Source: Tetramitus jugosus (lineage: Eukaryota; Heterolobosea; Eutetramitea; Acrasida; Vahlkampfiidae). From it: DNA of 64,000 nt. Shown piece by piece: positions 1-8,391 of the stretch. The notes beneath the pieces were generated by a model that was not told where the DNA came from, did not search any database, and worked only from the letters and a program-made list of their open reading frames with translations. The first letter of the stretch is position 1. Each line of letters opens with the position of its first letter. A program made the translations under genes and the position numbers. The stretch spans positions 1 through 64,000 of the forward strand of contig OW569377.1 in the NCBI GenBank assembly GCA_937625935.1. Direction: 5' to 3'.

Positions 1-727
1 CCAAACCAAACCCAAACCCAAACCCAACCCAAACCCAAACCCAAACCCAAACCCAAACCCAAACCCAAACCCAAACCCAAACCCAAACCCAAACCCAAAC
101 CCAAACCCAAACCCAAACCCAAACCCAAACCCAAACCCAAACCCAAACCCAAACCCAAACCCAAACCCAAACCCAAACCCAAACCCAAACCCAAACCCAA
201 ACCCAAACCCAAACCCAAACCCAAACCCAAACCCAAACCCAAACCCAAACCCAAACCCAAACCCAAACCCAAACCCAAACCCAAACCCAAACCCAAACCC
301 AAACCCAAACCCAAACCCAAACCCAAACCCAAACCCAAACCCAAACCCAAACCCAAACCCAAACCCAAACCCAAACCCAAACCCAAACCCAAACCCAAAC
401 CCAAACCCAAACCCAAACCCAAACCCAAACCCAAACCCAAACCCAAACCCAAACCCAAACCCAAACCCAAACCCAAACCCAAACCCAAACCCAAACCCAA
501 ACCCAAACCCAAACCCAAACCCAAACCCAAACCCAAACCCAAACCCAAACCCAAACCCAAACCCAAACCCAAACCCAAACCCAAACCCAAACCCAAACCC
601 AAACCCAAACCCAAACCCAAACCCAAACCCAAACCCAAACCCAAACCCAAACCCAAACCCAAACCCAAACCCAAACCCAAACCCAAACCCAAACCCAAAC
701 CCAAACCCAAACCCAAACCCAAACCCA
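1..727. repeat. Telomeric repeat array (CCCAAA)n, chromosome end
   Basis: About 120 near-perfect tandem copies of CCCAAA on the + strand, so the G-rich strand reads TTTGGG towards the chromosome end. The C-rich strand at the 5' end of the window is the polarity expected of a left telomere. The outermost 30 bases contain irregular units (CCAAA, CCCAA) while the inner copies are nearly uniform. The array stops abruptly at 727, where unique sequence begins. Confidence 0.97.
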
Positions 728-802
728 GACTCAAAATCGTCTAAACTCTGTTGCAGTTTTAACACTGTTGCCGATAAAAATCTGTTAAATACAGCACAGA
801 TA

Positions 803-823
803 TATCGGCTCTACGAGCCGATA
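803..823. other. Perfect 9-bp hairpin just inside the telomere
   Basis: TATCGGCTC and GAGCCGATA are exact inverted complements separated by TAC. The structure lies about 75 bp inside the telomere array. No function is assignable. Confidence 0.6.
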
Positions 824-834
824 AAGCTCAAATC

Positions 835-1056
835 GAGTTGAAAACCACGCCAATCTCTTTATCTCAACCAGCTGAAGCTCCTAGAGCAATAAAAAATCTC
901 AAAAAAAAAATTACCATATAAGGAAATCGTTTCCTTAGGTTGGGGAATCCAGGATGTATCCCCAAACCCAAACCCAACCCATTGAGTTGAAAATCACGCC
1001 AAACTCTTCAACTCAATCAGTTGAAGCTTTTAGAGCAATAAAAAAATCTCAAAAAA
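835..1056 (+). repeat. Diverged direct repeat of about 72 bp in two copies
   Basis: Bases 835-906 and 984-1056 align along their whole length. Both begin GAGTTGAAAA and both carry TAGAGCAATAAAAAA followed by TCTCAAAAAA near the end, with scattered substitutions between. Each copy is followed by purine-rich DNA and then an island of telomere-like repeat, so the duplicated unit appears to be unique block plus telomere-like island. Confidence 0.75.
960..981. repeat. Interstitial telomere-like tract
   Basis: Three to four CCCAAA-type units in the same orientation as the terminal array, including one short CCCAA unit. It lies between the two copies of the subtelomeric duplication. It could be a remnant of an older chromosome end or of telomere healing. 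Confidence 0.75.
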
Positions 1057-1110
1057 CAACCTGCCTAAAAAGGAAACGTCTAAAAAAGCAGGTTATTTAA
1101 ATACTGCGTA

Positions 1111-1130
1111 CCCCAAACCCAAACCCAAAC
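1111..1130. repeat. Second interstitial telomere-like tract
   Basis: CCCCAAACCC followed by AAACCCAAAC, the same orientation as the terminal telomere. It marks the inner border of the telomere-associated block; sequence beyond it is AT-rich and unique. Confidence 0.75.
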
Positions 1131-1733
1131 TTCAATTTTTTTTCTACCTAAAAATTCAAACAGTTAACCAACATATTTATCTGTCTATTTTTCATCCAGA
1201 TTTCGAAGATTCACCTTCTTTATCTATGTTTAATGAGTACGTTGGTTCACTTCCACCAGTGTATCAGAGATTCGGCTTTATGCTCTTTTGTACATCAAAA
1301 TATCTTAGGGACTTGCACCCTCCATCGTTCTATAATGTTTTTTGATTCTTTTCAATAGAATACGTAGATCCAATGTTCTTCTATTGTGATTCACTTCATA
1401 ATACTTCTTAGCTACTGTTGCCCGCGCTTAATATCTTCTTCCGTGAATTGGTGTGTAATCAAGACTTCTGTACTGACTTTGGAATGTCTTTAATCAACTA
1501 TTGAGTCATTTATCTCGTAGTTTTAAGTTAATGCATCATGATTCATGTTAATACCTGGTTGATTACTTTGTTGGTTCAATACATTCTTGGAATTGTTGCA
1601 AGCAGCAGGAGAATGAAATTCTAACAAATCATAGATTTAATCTTATAAAGCATAATAGGAGGCTTAATAACACTCTAGGTATCAGATAATCTATGTTCAC
1701 TTCACTCTTGTACCAAGCATGACATAAAATTGA

Positions 1734-2076
1734 GGTTGGATTTGGGTTTATTAGATGGTTGGACATAGATTGAACCTCTGAAAGGCATTCTCAATGTAAA
1801 TAACTTCAGAACCAATAGATTACGAACAGATATGATAATTAGGACGTAGAAATGCCTTGAGTCCTGAACAGTCAAAAAGAAAAAAGGTTGGGTAAGGGCT
1901 TATACACTGGTTGGAGGAGAAGTCCACCCTAAATGTATTTTTGACATAATTAGTTTGCGATTCAACAGAGATACAATTGAAGATTCATTGAATGACTACA
2001 GAGCCCCCTACGACCTATTCTGCAGATAAAATCAAAAAGTAAAAAAGGTGGGATTTGGGTTTATATGCTGGTTGGA
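1734..2076 (+). repeat. Three interspersed copies of a 30-nt TTTGGG-containing motif
   Basis: Bases 1734-1763, 1886-1915 and 2047-2076 are each exactly 30 nt and share the pattern GGTTGGATTTGGGTTTA, then a short variable part, then GGTTGGA. Spacing is 152 and 161 nt. Copies B and C are also preceded by similar A-rich sequence (TCAAAAAG...AAAAAGG). The core resembles the G-strand telomere unit in inverted orientation. This may be a decayed about 155-bp subtelomeric satellite. Confidence 0.6.
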
Positions 2077-2534
2077 GGTCGATGCAACCGAAATCTGCTT
2101 TTCAACAGAAATCACTTGCACTTTAGTACAGATACTATTGAAGGCAAGTTGATCCAAAAAATAGAGTCGAAGTTTGAGGATGTATCACTCTAAAAAACAG
2201 TGTTCACGATAAAACAAACGTAAAATGCAACAGGATACAAGGGAGGAAACAGATATCAGAAAGACATCAAATCAAACTACTTAAAAATCAGATTGCGGCG
2301 TATCTATAAGTCGTAATTAGTAGTCACAGATCATGATCAAGACAAAATACACCTAACTATTGACTGCCATTGTATTTCAGGTTGAACTCCTTCACAAGTC
2401 TTCTGGCATATTCATGTTGCTGTGTGGTATTTCTTCTTAATCCGTTACAATCACTTCGCTCATTGGTCGAAATTCTTTGCTGAAGCCAAAAAGCTCCACA
2501 GACAATTGACCTGAGATGAAATACAGGAAATCAT

Positions 2535-2555
2535 TTCACGGTCCTGGACCGTGAA
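2535..2555. other. Perfect inverted repeat, 10-bp arms
   Basis: TTCACGGTCC and GGACCGTGAA flank a single T. This could be a binding site for a dimeric protein, or a residual transposon end. No neighbouring gene supports either reading. Confidence 0.5.
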
Positions 2556-2677
2556 CCTCCCTGTTCGTTGAACCTCAATATCTCCGATCTGATAATAGAC
2601 CCCAATAGCCATGCAACCCTTGTCCTATATATCTTCTTTTTACTCCCTCAACCTGCCAGAATGTATGAACACTCACC

Positions 2678-3116
2678 GTGAATAGTAAAACAGTCATTCG
2701 GTTAAAGACTCGCGACAGAAAAGCATGCTTACAATCTAGATGTTTAGAGAAGTTTGAATGCTTTCTGCATCGAAAACAGGGTAACTACAAAGGAAATACT
2801 CAGATTATAGCTCTGCTCGGATGGGATGAATTAACTACTGAAGCAGAGGAACATCAAGAAGAGCCCAGTCTCAGAGAAGTACCAGAGGTAGAAAGAGAAC
2901 TACTTGCACCAACTGTTACAATTAAGGCAATGTATATACTGCAAGAAGCTGTTCTGTGGAGATTGCTCTCATATTTGTTCTGGTGATGAATGTTCCAACA
3001 TAATCTGTGGCACCTGTGCAGCTCCAACCAAGGAACATAAGAATCGGTATCTGTGTATTGATTGTGCATCAACACAGCAGTGTGTTCTTTTACTTGCTTC
3101 TGTTCATACTAGATAA
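2678..3116 (+). pseudogene. Broken Cys-rich (RING/FYVE-like) ORF
   Basis: Two overlapping frames look like parts of one protein. Frame one (2678-2986) ends in an acidic segment; the other frame (2904-3116) encodes CIYCKKLFCGDC, then CSNIICGTC and YLCIDC, a regular pairing of CxxC motifs expected of a zinc-binding treble-clef or RING-like fold. They are joined only if a frameshift or an unrecognised intron near 2900 is assumed. The frame one start is not ATG. I cannot name the family. It is probably a decayed subtelomeric gene or part of a mobile element. Confidence 0.4.
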
Positions 3117-3117
3117 A

Positions 3118-3280
3118 ATTACCAGGTTCAATTCACAATTTGTCGCATCCATTTACCTAGTATTTTACCTGGTTTCTACTAGTTCAATTACCTAATTCTG
3201 CATTATATTTTACCTGGTTCTCAGCCTAAAAGCGTCACCTACTAGGTAGAGTTTACCTAGGTAAAATTACCTAATCCGCT
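3118..3280. repeat. Cluster of TTACCTRG motifs with a 14-bp palindrome
   Basis: Six TTACCT hexamers occur within about 160 bp, most as TTACCTAG, TTACCTGG or TTACCTAA, together with inverted forms. TTTACCTAGGTAAA at 3252-3265 is a perfect palindrome. The density is too high for chance and no ORF explains it. It may be a decayed short tandem repeat or the terminal repeat region of a transposon. Confidence 0.5.
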
Positions 3281-3486
3281 GGTAGTGCAGGGAAGTTGAG
3301 AAGATAACCACTAACCAATGATACAGTTGAAAAGAAGGACGAGGTCACTGAAATATTTGAGGCACCGTCAGGAAGAGCCGTCTTTCTAAAGAGGAGTTGG
3401 GCAGGATTGACTACTTTAAAACACAAACACAAAAACTATTTCTGATTCAACAAAACAAACAAAAAAAACACAAACAAAGAATAAAA

Positions 3487-3784
3487 ATGATTAAAATTTT
3501 TGTCGGATTTTTATTGCTAATTCTTCTATTATTACTCTATTCCATCCTTTTTGTAAAACAAGTGGTTTTTCATCCCCGTGAGCTCAGACATACCAAATGA
3601 GTCGAACACCTCTGTTAAAAAACCAACAACCTTCGGCCCTGCTGCTGATACACTTGCTCTTCTAAAGTTTTGTGTGATGGTCAATCAGACAAACCATACC
3701 AATCTTGCCGTTCTCTCTCTGCATGAAAGTAATATCGATATACAAGTGATGCAGCTGATCTATCAGATTTCACCGTCTGACTGA
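3487..3784 (+). pseudogene. Truncated membrane-anchored ORF, frameshifted
   Basis: The ATG at 3487 follows an A/C-rich leader of the kind that precedes intact genes here. It opens a 37-residue frame with a strong N-terminal membrane segment (about residues 3-24, rich in Leu and Ile). The frame ends at 3600. A second frame overlaps it and continues to 3784 with a soluble Ser/Thr/Asn-containing segment. The two read as one protein only with a frameshift near 3575. The sequence runs into the antisense integrase fragment at about 3763, so the original gene was probably truncated by rearrangement. Family unknown. Confidence 0.35.
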
Positions 3785-4182
3785 GGACAAGTACGACAGA
3801 ACGATTCTAAGTCAGCTTGCATTCCAGCCCATCCAGTTAAGCCTCTCTGCATCAATGATTGCATTTTTTTGGTTCCAACATGATGCGATCCATGGAACTC
3901 GCGCAAGACATCATTCCTCTCACTCATTCTTGGTATCCAGTGCCATTCGTGAGTAACCTCCTTGTGTAACTCGATGATAGAGTCATCATAAGTAGTAGTT
4001 TCTCTTGCTGAATTCTTTTGATGCTCTGGTACTCCCGCCTTGAATTTGGGAATGATCTTGGGAATTGTCACAGAGTAGCAGCATGGCTTGAAACCGCCTG
4101 GGAGCCTCAAACGGTAAGTCGCATAAACAACATGGTGTTGCATTTGACTTGAATGGCGGAGAGGGGAATCCTGTCTCTTCAT
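3763..4182 (-). mobile_element. Ty3/gypsy-type integrase H2C2 zinc-binding fragment
   Basis: The 139-residue frame starts at an ATG. Its C-terminal third has the pattern H-x3-HxG, then TKKMQSLM, then W-x-GMQADLESFCRTC. This is the integrase zinc-binding (H2C2) signature of LTR retroelements, including the conserved HxGxxK, WxGM and CxxC positions. The DDE catalytic core that should follow is absent because the frame stops at 3763. No LTRs, protease, RT or RNase H are seen nearby. This is a degraded fragment. It has the same strand as the chromodomain piece at 7034-7360, but the order is wrong for one intact element. Confidence 0.7.
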
Positions 4183-4306
4183 CTCTATAATACTACTCTC
4201 AGTTTCTTCGGGGGAGTCATAGGTGTGTCATCAGCAGTTTGATAATCATGAGACTTGGGGGTCTGTGTTACCTCAGCAGCCCTTCTTTTCTTTGCTAGAA
4301 CAATCT

Positions 4307-4944
4307 CTAACTTGTCTTTGAAACCAGCTGGGTCAACTCTTGAAGGTCACTGTCTTTAAGAATCTTCAATTGGCAACTCTTCTTTGACTTACCCTGTTCT
4401 TCTTTCTTTGCCTTCTCTTCATCTTTCTTCTTCTGCTTTCTTCCTTCTCTTCTGCTCTCTTCTGCTGCTTCTTCTCCTTCCGCACTGGAGTTCACTTACC
4501 GTTACATTCGAATTGTACATCAGGATTGTTGGTAACAGAGCATGACCAGGTTTCTTCTCTTTATGGCAAGCAGAGCAATGTGGTACACCTCTCTTTATTG
4601 GTGGAGTTGAAGGTTGTGCCAATGTACTTGAAGGCTCTTGAGATGGTTGAGATGATTGAAATGATTCACCATTACATACGAATGATTGAGATGACTGTGG
4701 TGAATCTTGTGAAGATTGATATGACGATTGAAGTAGGATCTGAGCATATGGTTGTTGTGATGTTGGGAATGATGTTTGTGTGTGTGTTGGTGTGGCAGGA
4801 TGTACATAAAGGAATAAATGATGAATGAGGATATTGTGGTGGAGGGAAGCTGAAGGTATTGATGAAAGTACTGTTGTTGTTAGAGTTGTTCACTACTCTT
4901 TTCATAGATGCTGGTGTACAGTCTTTGAACATAAAATTCATCAT
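4307..4944 (-). pseudogene. Low-complexity minus-strand coding remnant with CxxC motif
   Basis: Overlapping minus-strand frames share the look of one broken or spliced gene. Upstream is an Asn/Ser/Pro/His-rich part (about 4944-4625). In the middle, HCSACHKEKKPGH lies at about 4570, a possible zinc knuckle. Downstream is a long Glu/Lys/Arg-rich charged helix (4495-4307). A GTAAGT donor-like sequence follows the middle piece near 4500. I do not recognise the family. It lies back-to-back with the transposase remnant at 4997. Confidence 0.3.
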
Positions 4945-4996
4945 GGTGTTGCTGTTGTTATTTTGAAACGGATTGTTGTAGGAGGGAAGTTTACAA

Positions 4997-6026
4997 TTGA
5001 ACCTTCAAACAATAAAGGCTGTCAATAAGAGATTGGCGCCAATTCTAAAAACACACAATCATCCTTGTTCCAAGATACCCAAAGGAAAAGTTGGAACAAC
5101 TAGCAAGAAGAAGAAGCAGAAGGGATACGTTGATTATTATTTGAGACATGAGCTGGCTGCACGCTCTGCAATGACCAGCATGAGTGATCTAGAGTCAGCA
5201 CGAACCTTTGAACTGTCAGTGCCCACAGTGAGGTACTGGATCGGAAAAGCAAGAAGAGGCGACAACACTCGTGGAAAACATGGAGGTAAGAGGCACAGCA
5301 AGCTATCAGATGAAGACAAGATTTGGCTTCGTGAATTGGCTGTGAAGTTTCCAAATACTTCATTGACTACTTTCAAATCTGCATTGTCTATTCTAACTGG
5401 TACAAGTGTAACAGAGGCAACTATCTCAAGATATTTCACCAGCTTGGGTTGGTCATATCATGGGAACACAAACAAAGGTTAAAGTATACAGCGGAAAATA
5501 TGGAGCGCTATGTGCAACACGTAATGGCCATGCCAGATATTGTAGCAGATGTCTCAATGGAGCGTGTCAAATTCTTGGATGAAGTGCATTATGTTACACA
5601 AAAGAAAAGGTTTGGGACCGAGGTAAACGTATTGTGACTTGTCAGAGTCATACAGCATGACCTTGTTAACAACATTGAAATGGAGATAGTCCCTTTGAAG
5701 CCAACTTCCGAGTCAATTCGAATACGCAGCATGATTTATTCCAATATTTGTGAAGATGCATCAGAAGCGAATTTCTAGTGGAGGGTGATGTGTTTGTTAT
5801 GGACAACGCCTCCGTTGGATCAGATACATTTCCTGTTGTAATGGACATCTTGGCAAAAGCCAACATCAAATTGATTCTATTACCTGCATACAGCCCTGAA
5901 CTAAACCCAGCAGAGTATGTTTTTGCCTTTGTCAAGAACAATTTGAGGACTGCTGGTATTCCATTATGGCAGGATATCATGATCAAACTGCATGGTTTGA
6001 TACATGGTGATGATCCGCACCCTTAA
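4997..6026 (+). pseudogene. IS630/Tc1/mariner-type DDE transposase, broken
   Basis: Three successive + frames each carry a piece of one transposase. 4997-5482 has a Lys-rich N-terminus and two helix-turn-helix regions, including a winged-helix-like block with SVTEATISRYFTSLGWSY. 5449-5637 carries FLDEVHY, which fits the first catalytic Asp. 5778-6026 carries VMDNASVGSD (second Asp) and LLPAYSPELNPAEYVFAF, the canonical C-terminal block with the third acidic residue. Stops and frameshifts near 5460 and 5640-5775 separate them, so the gene is inactive. Terminal inverted repeats were not found by eye. Confidence 0.8.
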
Positions 6027-6489
6027 TGGTTCGGAAAAGATTCGCACCCTCCTCTCCCGTCTCCCTCTTACGAATCGCATATCTCATACAGGCAATGATG
6101 GACACGTGATATTAGAGTTACCTACAACTGGTAATAAAATCAGCTCACTTGTTATCATCTCCAATGTTGGTAACAACTTCTTCATCGGTGAAGATAAAGA
6201 AGGAGTGAAGGAGGTGAGTAAGGAGATTGAAGACTTGAAGCAAAAATTGGAGGAAGAGAAAACTTCCAATCGTGACCTTACAAGCCAACTAAGAGATGCT
6301 TTATTGAATCTTAACAACAAGAAGCAAGAGATTGAGAAGCTCTCTGAACTATGTGAAGAATTGGAGATTGAAATTCCACCAACTGAGTCTGCAAAGAAGG
6401 CTTTGAATTGGCTGGAGAGATCTCTGGTCATTGCATTGCGGGGACTGTCCCTGCTCCCGGATCGGGTCCTCAATTCTACCTCTCGGTAG
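6004..6489 (+). CDS. Hypothetical coiled-coil ORF downstream of transposase
   Basis: A 161-residue frame from ATG 6004. Residues about 68-120 form a heptad-rich coiled coil (EIEDLKQKLEEEK and KKQEIEKLSELCEELEIE). Before it is a beta-like stretch (HVILELP to NNFFIGED). It overlaps the transposase remnant end by 23 nt in another frame. It could be a piece of a host gene joined to transposon sequence, or a real short gene. The last 25 residues, after NWLERS, run into GC-rich repeat DNA and look non-coding. No family recognised. Confidence 0.35.
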   Translation: MVMIRTLNGSEKIRTLLSRLPLTNRISHTGNDGHVILELPTTGNKISSLVIISNVGNNFFIGEDKEGVKEVSKEIEDLKQKLEEEKTSNRDLTSQLRDALLNLNNKKQEIEKLSELCEELEIEIPPTESAKKALNWLERSLVIALRGLSLLPDRVLNSTSR

Positions 6490-6527
6490 GTCAGTTCAAT
6501 CATATTTAACCTCCACTACTGTAGACT

Positions 6528-6566
6528 AGTCGCCCTTGGGGGATTCGAACCTCTGGACTACATCGC
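6528..6566 (-). other. tRNA 3'-half-like fragment
   Basis: On the minus strand, GGTTCGAATCC lies in the T-arm position and is followed by an acceptor-like tail (AAGGGCGA). The T stem has two mismatches, and no matching 5' half or anticodon arm lies upstream. It is most likely a tRNA-derived remnant, for example from a SINE or an element that used a tRNA promoter, not a functional tRNA. Confidence 0.25.
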
Positions 6567-6638
6567 CGTCTGGAAACAATTTTATAAATAACCTTTCCAG
6601 AAAAAATTGAGAGTCCAAACAAAAATTGATTTTTAGTC

Positions 6639-6800
6639 CGCCCATAGTAATCAACTGTTTGGCCATAAAAAACAACTCTCGGCCGCCCGTGAACGGGCTA
6701 GAGAAAAGTTGATAAATAGGTGGCCCGTGAACGGGCCATAGTAGCAGTCTACAGTGCTTCACTTCTAGGTAAAAGACTTTTCGTATGGGCCATAGTTAAA
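6639..6800. repeat. GC-rich hairpin cluster with repeated GGCCATAGT
   Basis: Two near-identical stem-loops, GCCCGTGAACGGGC (6685-6698) and GGCCCGTGAACGGGCC (6722-6737), each close a TGAA loop. They are flanked by four copies of a CCCATAG or GGCCATAG motif (about 6640, 6661, 6734, 6788). GC content is far above the surroundings. This looks like the end structure of a foldback element or MITE. Confidence 0.5.
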
Positions 6801-6823
6801 AAGCTGTCATATGAGGCCCGTTT

Positions 6824-7024
6824 ATGTTACGCTGTAGAAAAAAGAGGAGGAGGTTTTGCGAACAGGAAATTATCGATCAATTGATCAACAATTTCCAATT
6901 GACAGTTCAAACGTTATCTGACTCGAAATCAGCATCTCAGAGTGAAGCAGAGGAACGGTATAATAGATATATGAGTTCATCAATTGATGCTCTGGCTTAT
7001 TCATCTTTTCATCTTTTCACTTGA
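6824..7024 (+). CDS. Short hypothetical ORF, low support
   Basis: A 66-residue frame from ATG, with an Arg/Lys cluster near the N-terminus (RKKRRR) followed by an amphipathic helix-like segment. There are no homology cues. It lies inside the transposon-rich subtelomere, so it may be a fragment. Confidence 0.2.
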   Translation: MLRCRKKRRRFCEQEIIDQLINNFQLTVQTLSDSKSASQSEAEERYNRYMSSSIDALAYSSFHLFT

Positions 7025-7033
7025 GGGATCGGC

Positions 7034-7360
7034 CTAATCATTGACATGATGATCGATGTGTTTTGTTTGTTGCGATGAAAAAAATCGTCTCACCAAAAGA
7101 CCTTTATTACACGTCGAGAGGGGTTGCTTACCTCTTCTGTTCTTCTTCTCTTTCTTAAAATGCTCCACAGCCTTCCGTACCATACTTTCACTGAGATCAT
7201 GCTCGTGAACCCACGAATCCTCATCAGCCTTATAATGCTTCCAACGAACTTTGAACTGATGGCTAAAACCAACAGCCAAAAAATTTTCCATCTCGTAGAT
7301 GTTGTCAGCTTCACTGACACAACCACGAGGACGAACTCTTTTCTTGAAGGAAGTCACCAT
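7034..7360 (-). mobile_element. Chromodomain fragment (chromovirus type)
   Basis: The 108-residue frame begins at an ATG. Residues about 18-70 form a chromodomain: IYEMENFLAV, then FKVRWKHYKADEDSWVHEHDL and a C-terminal helix (AVEHFKKEKK). The aromatic-cage positions (Tyr, Trp, and Tyr or Trp) are plausible. A basic tail follows. In chromovirus Ty3/gypsy elements such a domain terminates the integrase and directs insertion to chromatin marks. Together with the H2C2 fragment at 3763-4182 this suggests a decayed chromovirus, but a host chromodomain gene fragment cannot be excluded. Confidence 0.65.
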
Positions 7361-7782
7361 CTATAACACCACTTTCCTTGTCATGATTTCATCAATTGAA
7401 TTTTACCGTTTGTTGGAGTGATTCACTTCAGCGAAAGTAATTCAAATAAATAATCATCCGACCTGAAGTTTATGAGCTAGTAATATCAGTCGATTCAGTT
7501 TTGTTTTTTCTTGTTGATTTTGTAGTCCTTATGTGAAGGAGAAACAACCAGTGTCACAACAAAAATGTCAGTGAACTGTGTTCAGATACTATTTTGGATT
7601 AGAGAATCGTCGAAAGGTATATGCCCATTATCAATAGTCAAGTAAGAGGGGAGGATATCTATTAACCATGATAGCCTGAAAATATGAATTTGAAAGGCAT
7701 GCCTGTAAGAACCAACAAAAATTTCATCGACTCTTAATTTCTCTGTTTCAAGATTGATATGATGAATATATTTTCATCTTCT

Positions 7783-8170
7783 TCAATGAAAGGTACACTC
7801 TAACCAAGTCACAAGATCACCAGTTGAATTTGAATCAATCAGCAAAGGCGCTGGTAGTTCCGTTGGAGCTCGTTTCAGAAGATCATGGCATTCATTTTCA
7901 AAAGTACGCATACTGTCTGTCAGCGTACCAGTCAGTGGACAAAAAGAAGTTGTCCCAATCCATTGTGGATACCATTTATACCTGTGCAAGAGCTGTTGTA
8001 CATTCCTTTCCTAAACTAAATCGAATAGCATTGAACAGTGGACGTGACTGTAGTTGAACTTCCTCTGACGTTCTGACTCTCTTGTAGACCTGAAAGGCGA
8101 GGTAAGTGTTGTGTATGCCCTCTACAACGATGTGGCTGGTGATGTTGTCATCTTTCTTGGTCGACACCAT
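7783..8170 (-). pseudogene. Possible two-part minus-strand gene remnant
   Basis: A 64-residue frame from the ATG at 8170 has codon use resembling real genes and ends ALAQ at CAG-GTATAA, a donor-like site. A second frame (7783-7989) continues with TFENECHDLLKRAPTEL and stops at 7783. I could not find a phase-compatible acceptor, so either splicing is missed or the gene is broken. No family recognised. Confidence 0.25.
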
Positions 8171-8391
8171 GATGATGTTTGATTGATGTTTTCAACAACT
8201 ATGCAAGTCACTTTTTGGAAGAATTTATTGATAATGCGGAGAGAGCGAGACCACTGTGTGAAAAGTACCCATTGAATACACCCAAGAAAAATTGAGGCCG
8301 GGTAATTAGAAACTCTCAACCTTGAGATTGATACAAACTTGATGTTGAGAGCTTGAGGACAAAAAACAAAAAACACAAAGAAAACTCAATT

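Larger units (their letters stand above)
1131..2677. other. AT-rich subtelomeric spacer without recognisable gene
   Basis: No open frame of useful length lies in this 1.5-kb stretch on either strand, and I recognise no RNA gene. It holds a thrice-repeated 30-nt motif and a perfect inverted repeat, both listed separately. Otherwise I see nothing I can name. Confidence 0.6.

Noticed and set aside
1-727. Possibility that the terminal array is an internal satellite or assembly artefact
   Set aside because: The array ends exactly at the window edge with correct telomere polarity, and related islands continue inward as in real subtelomeres.
4526-4828. 100-codon plus frame rich in Met and Val
   Set aside because: It is the complement of an Asn/His-rich low-complexity stretch on the other strand; composition is not protein-like.
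6528-6566. Functional tRNA gene
   Set aside because: Only the T arm and acceptor-like 3' end can be seen, with stem mismatches and no anticodon arm.
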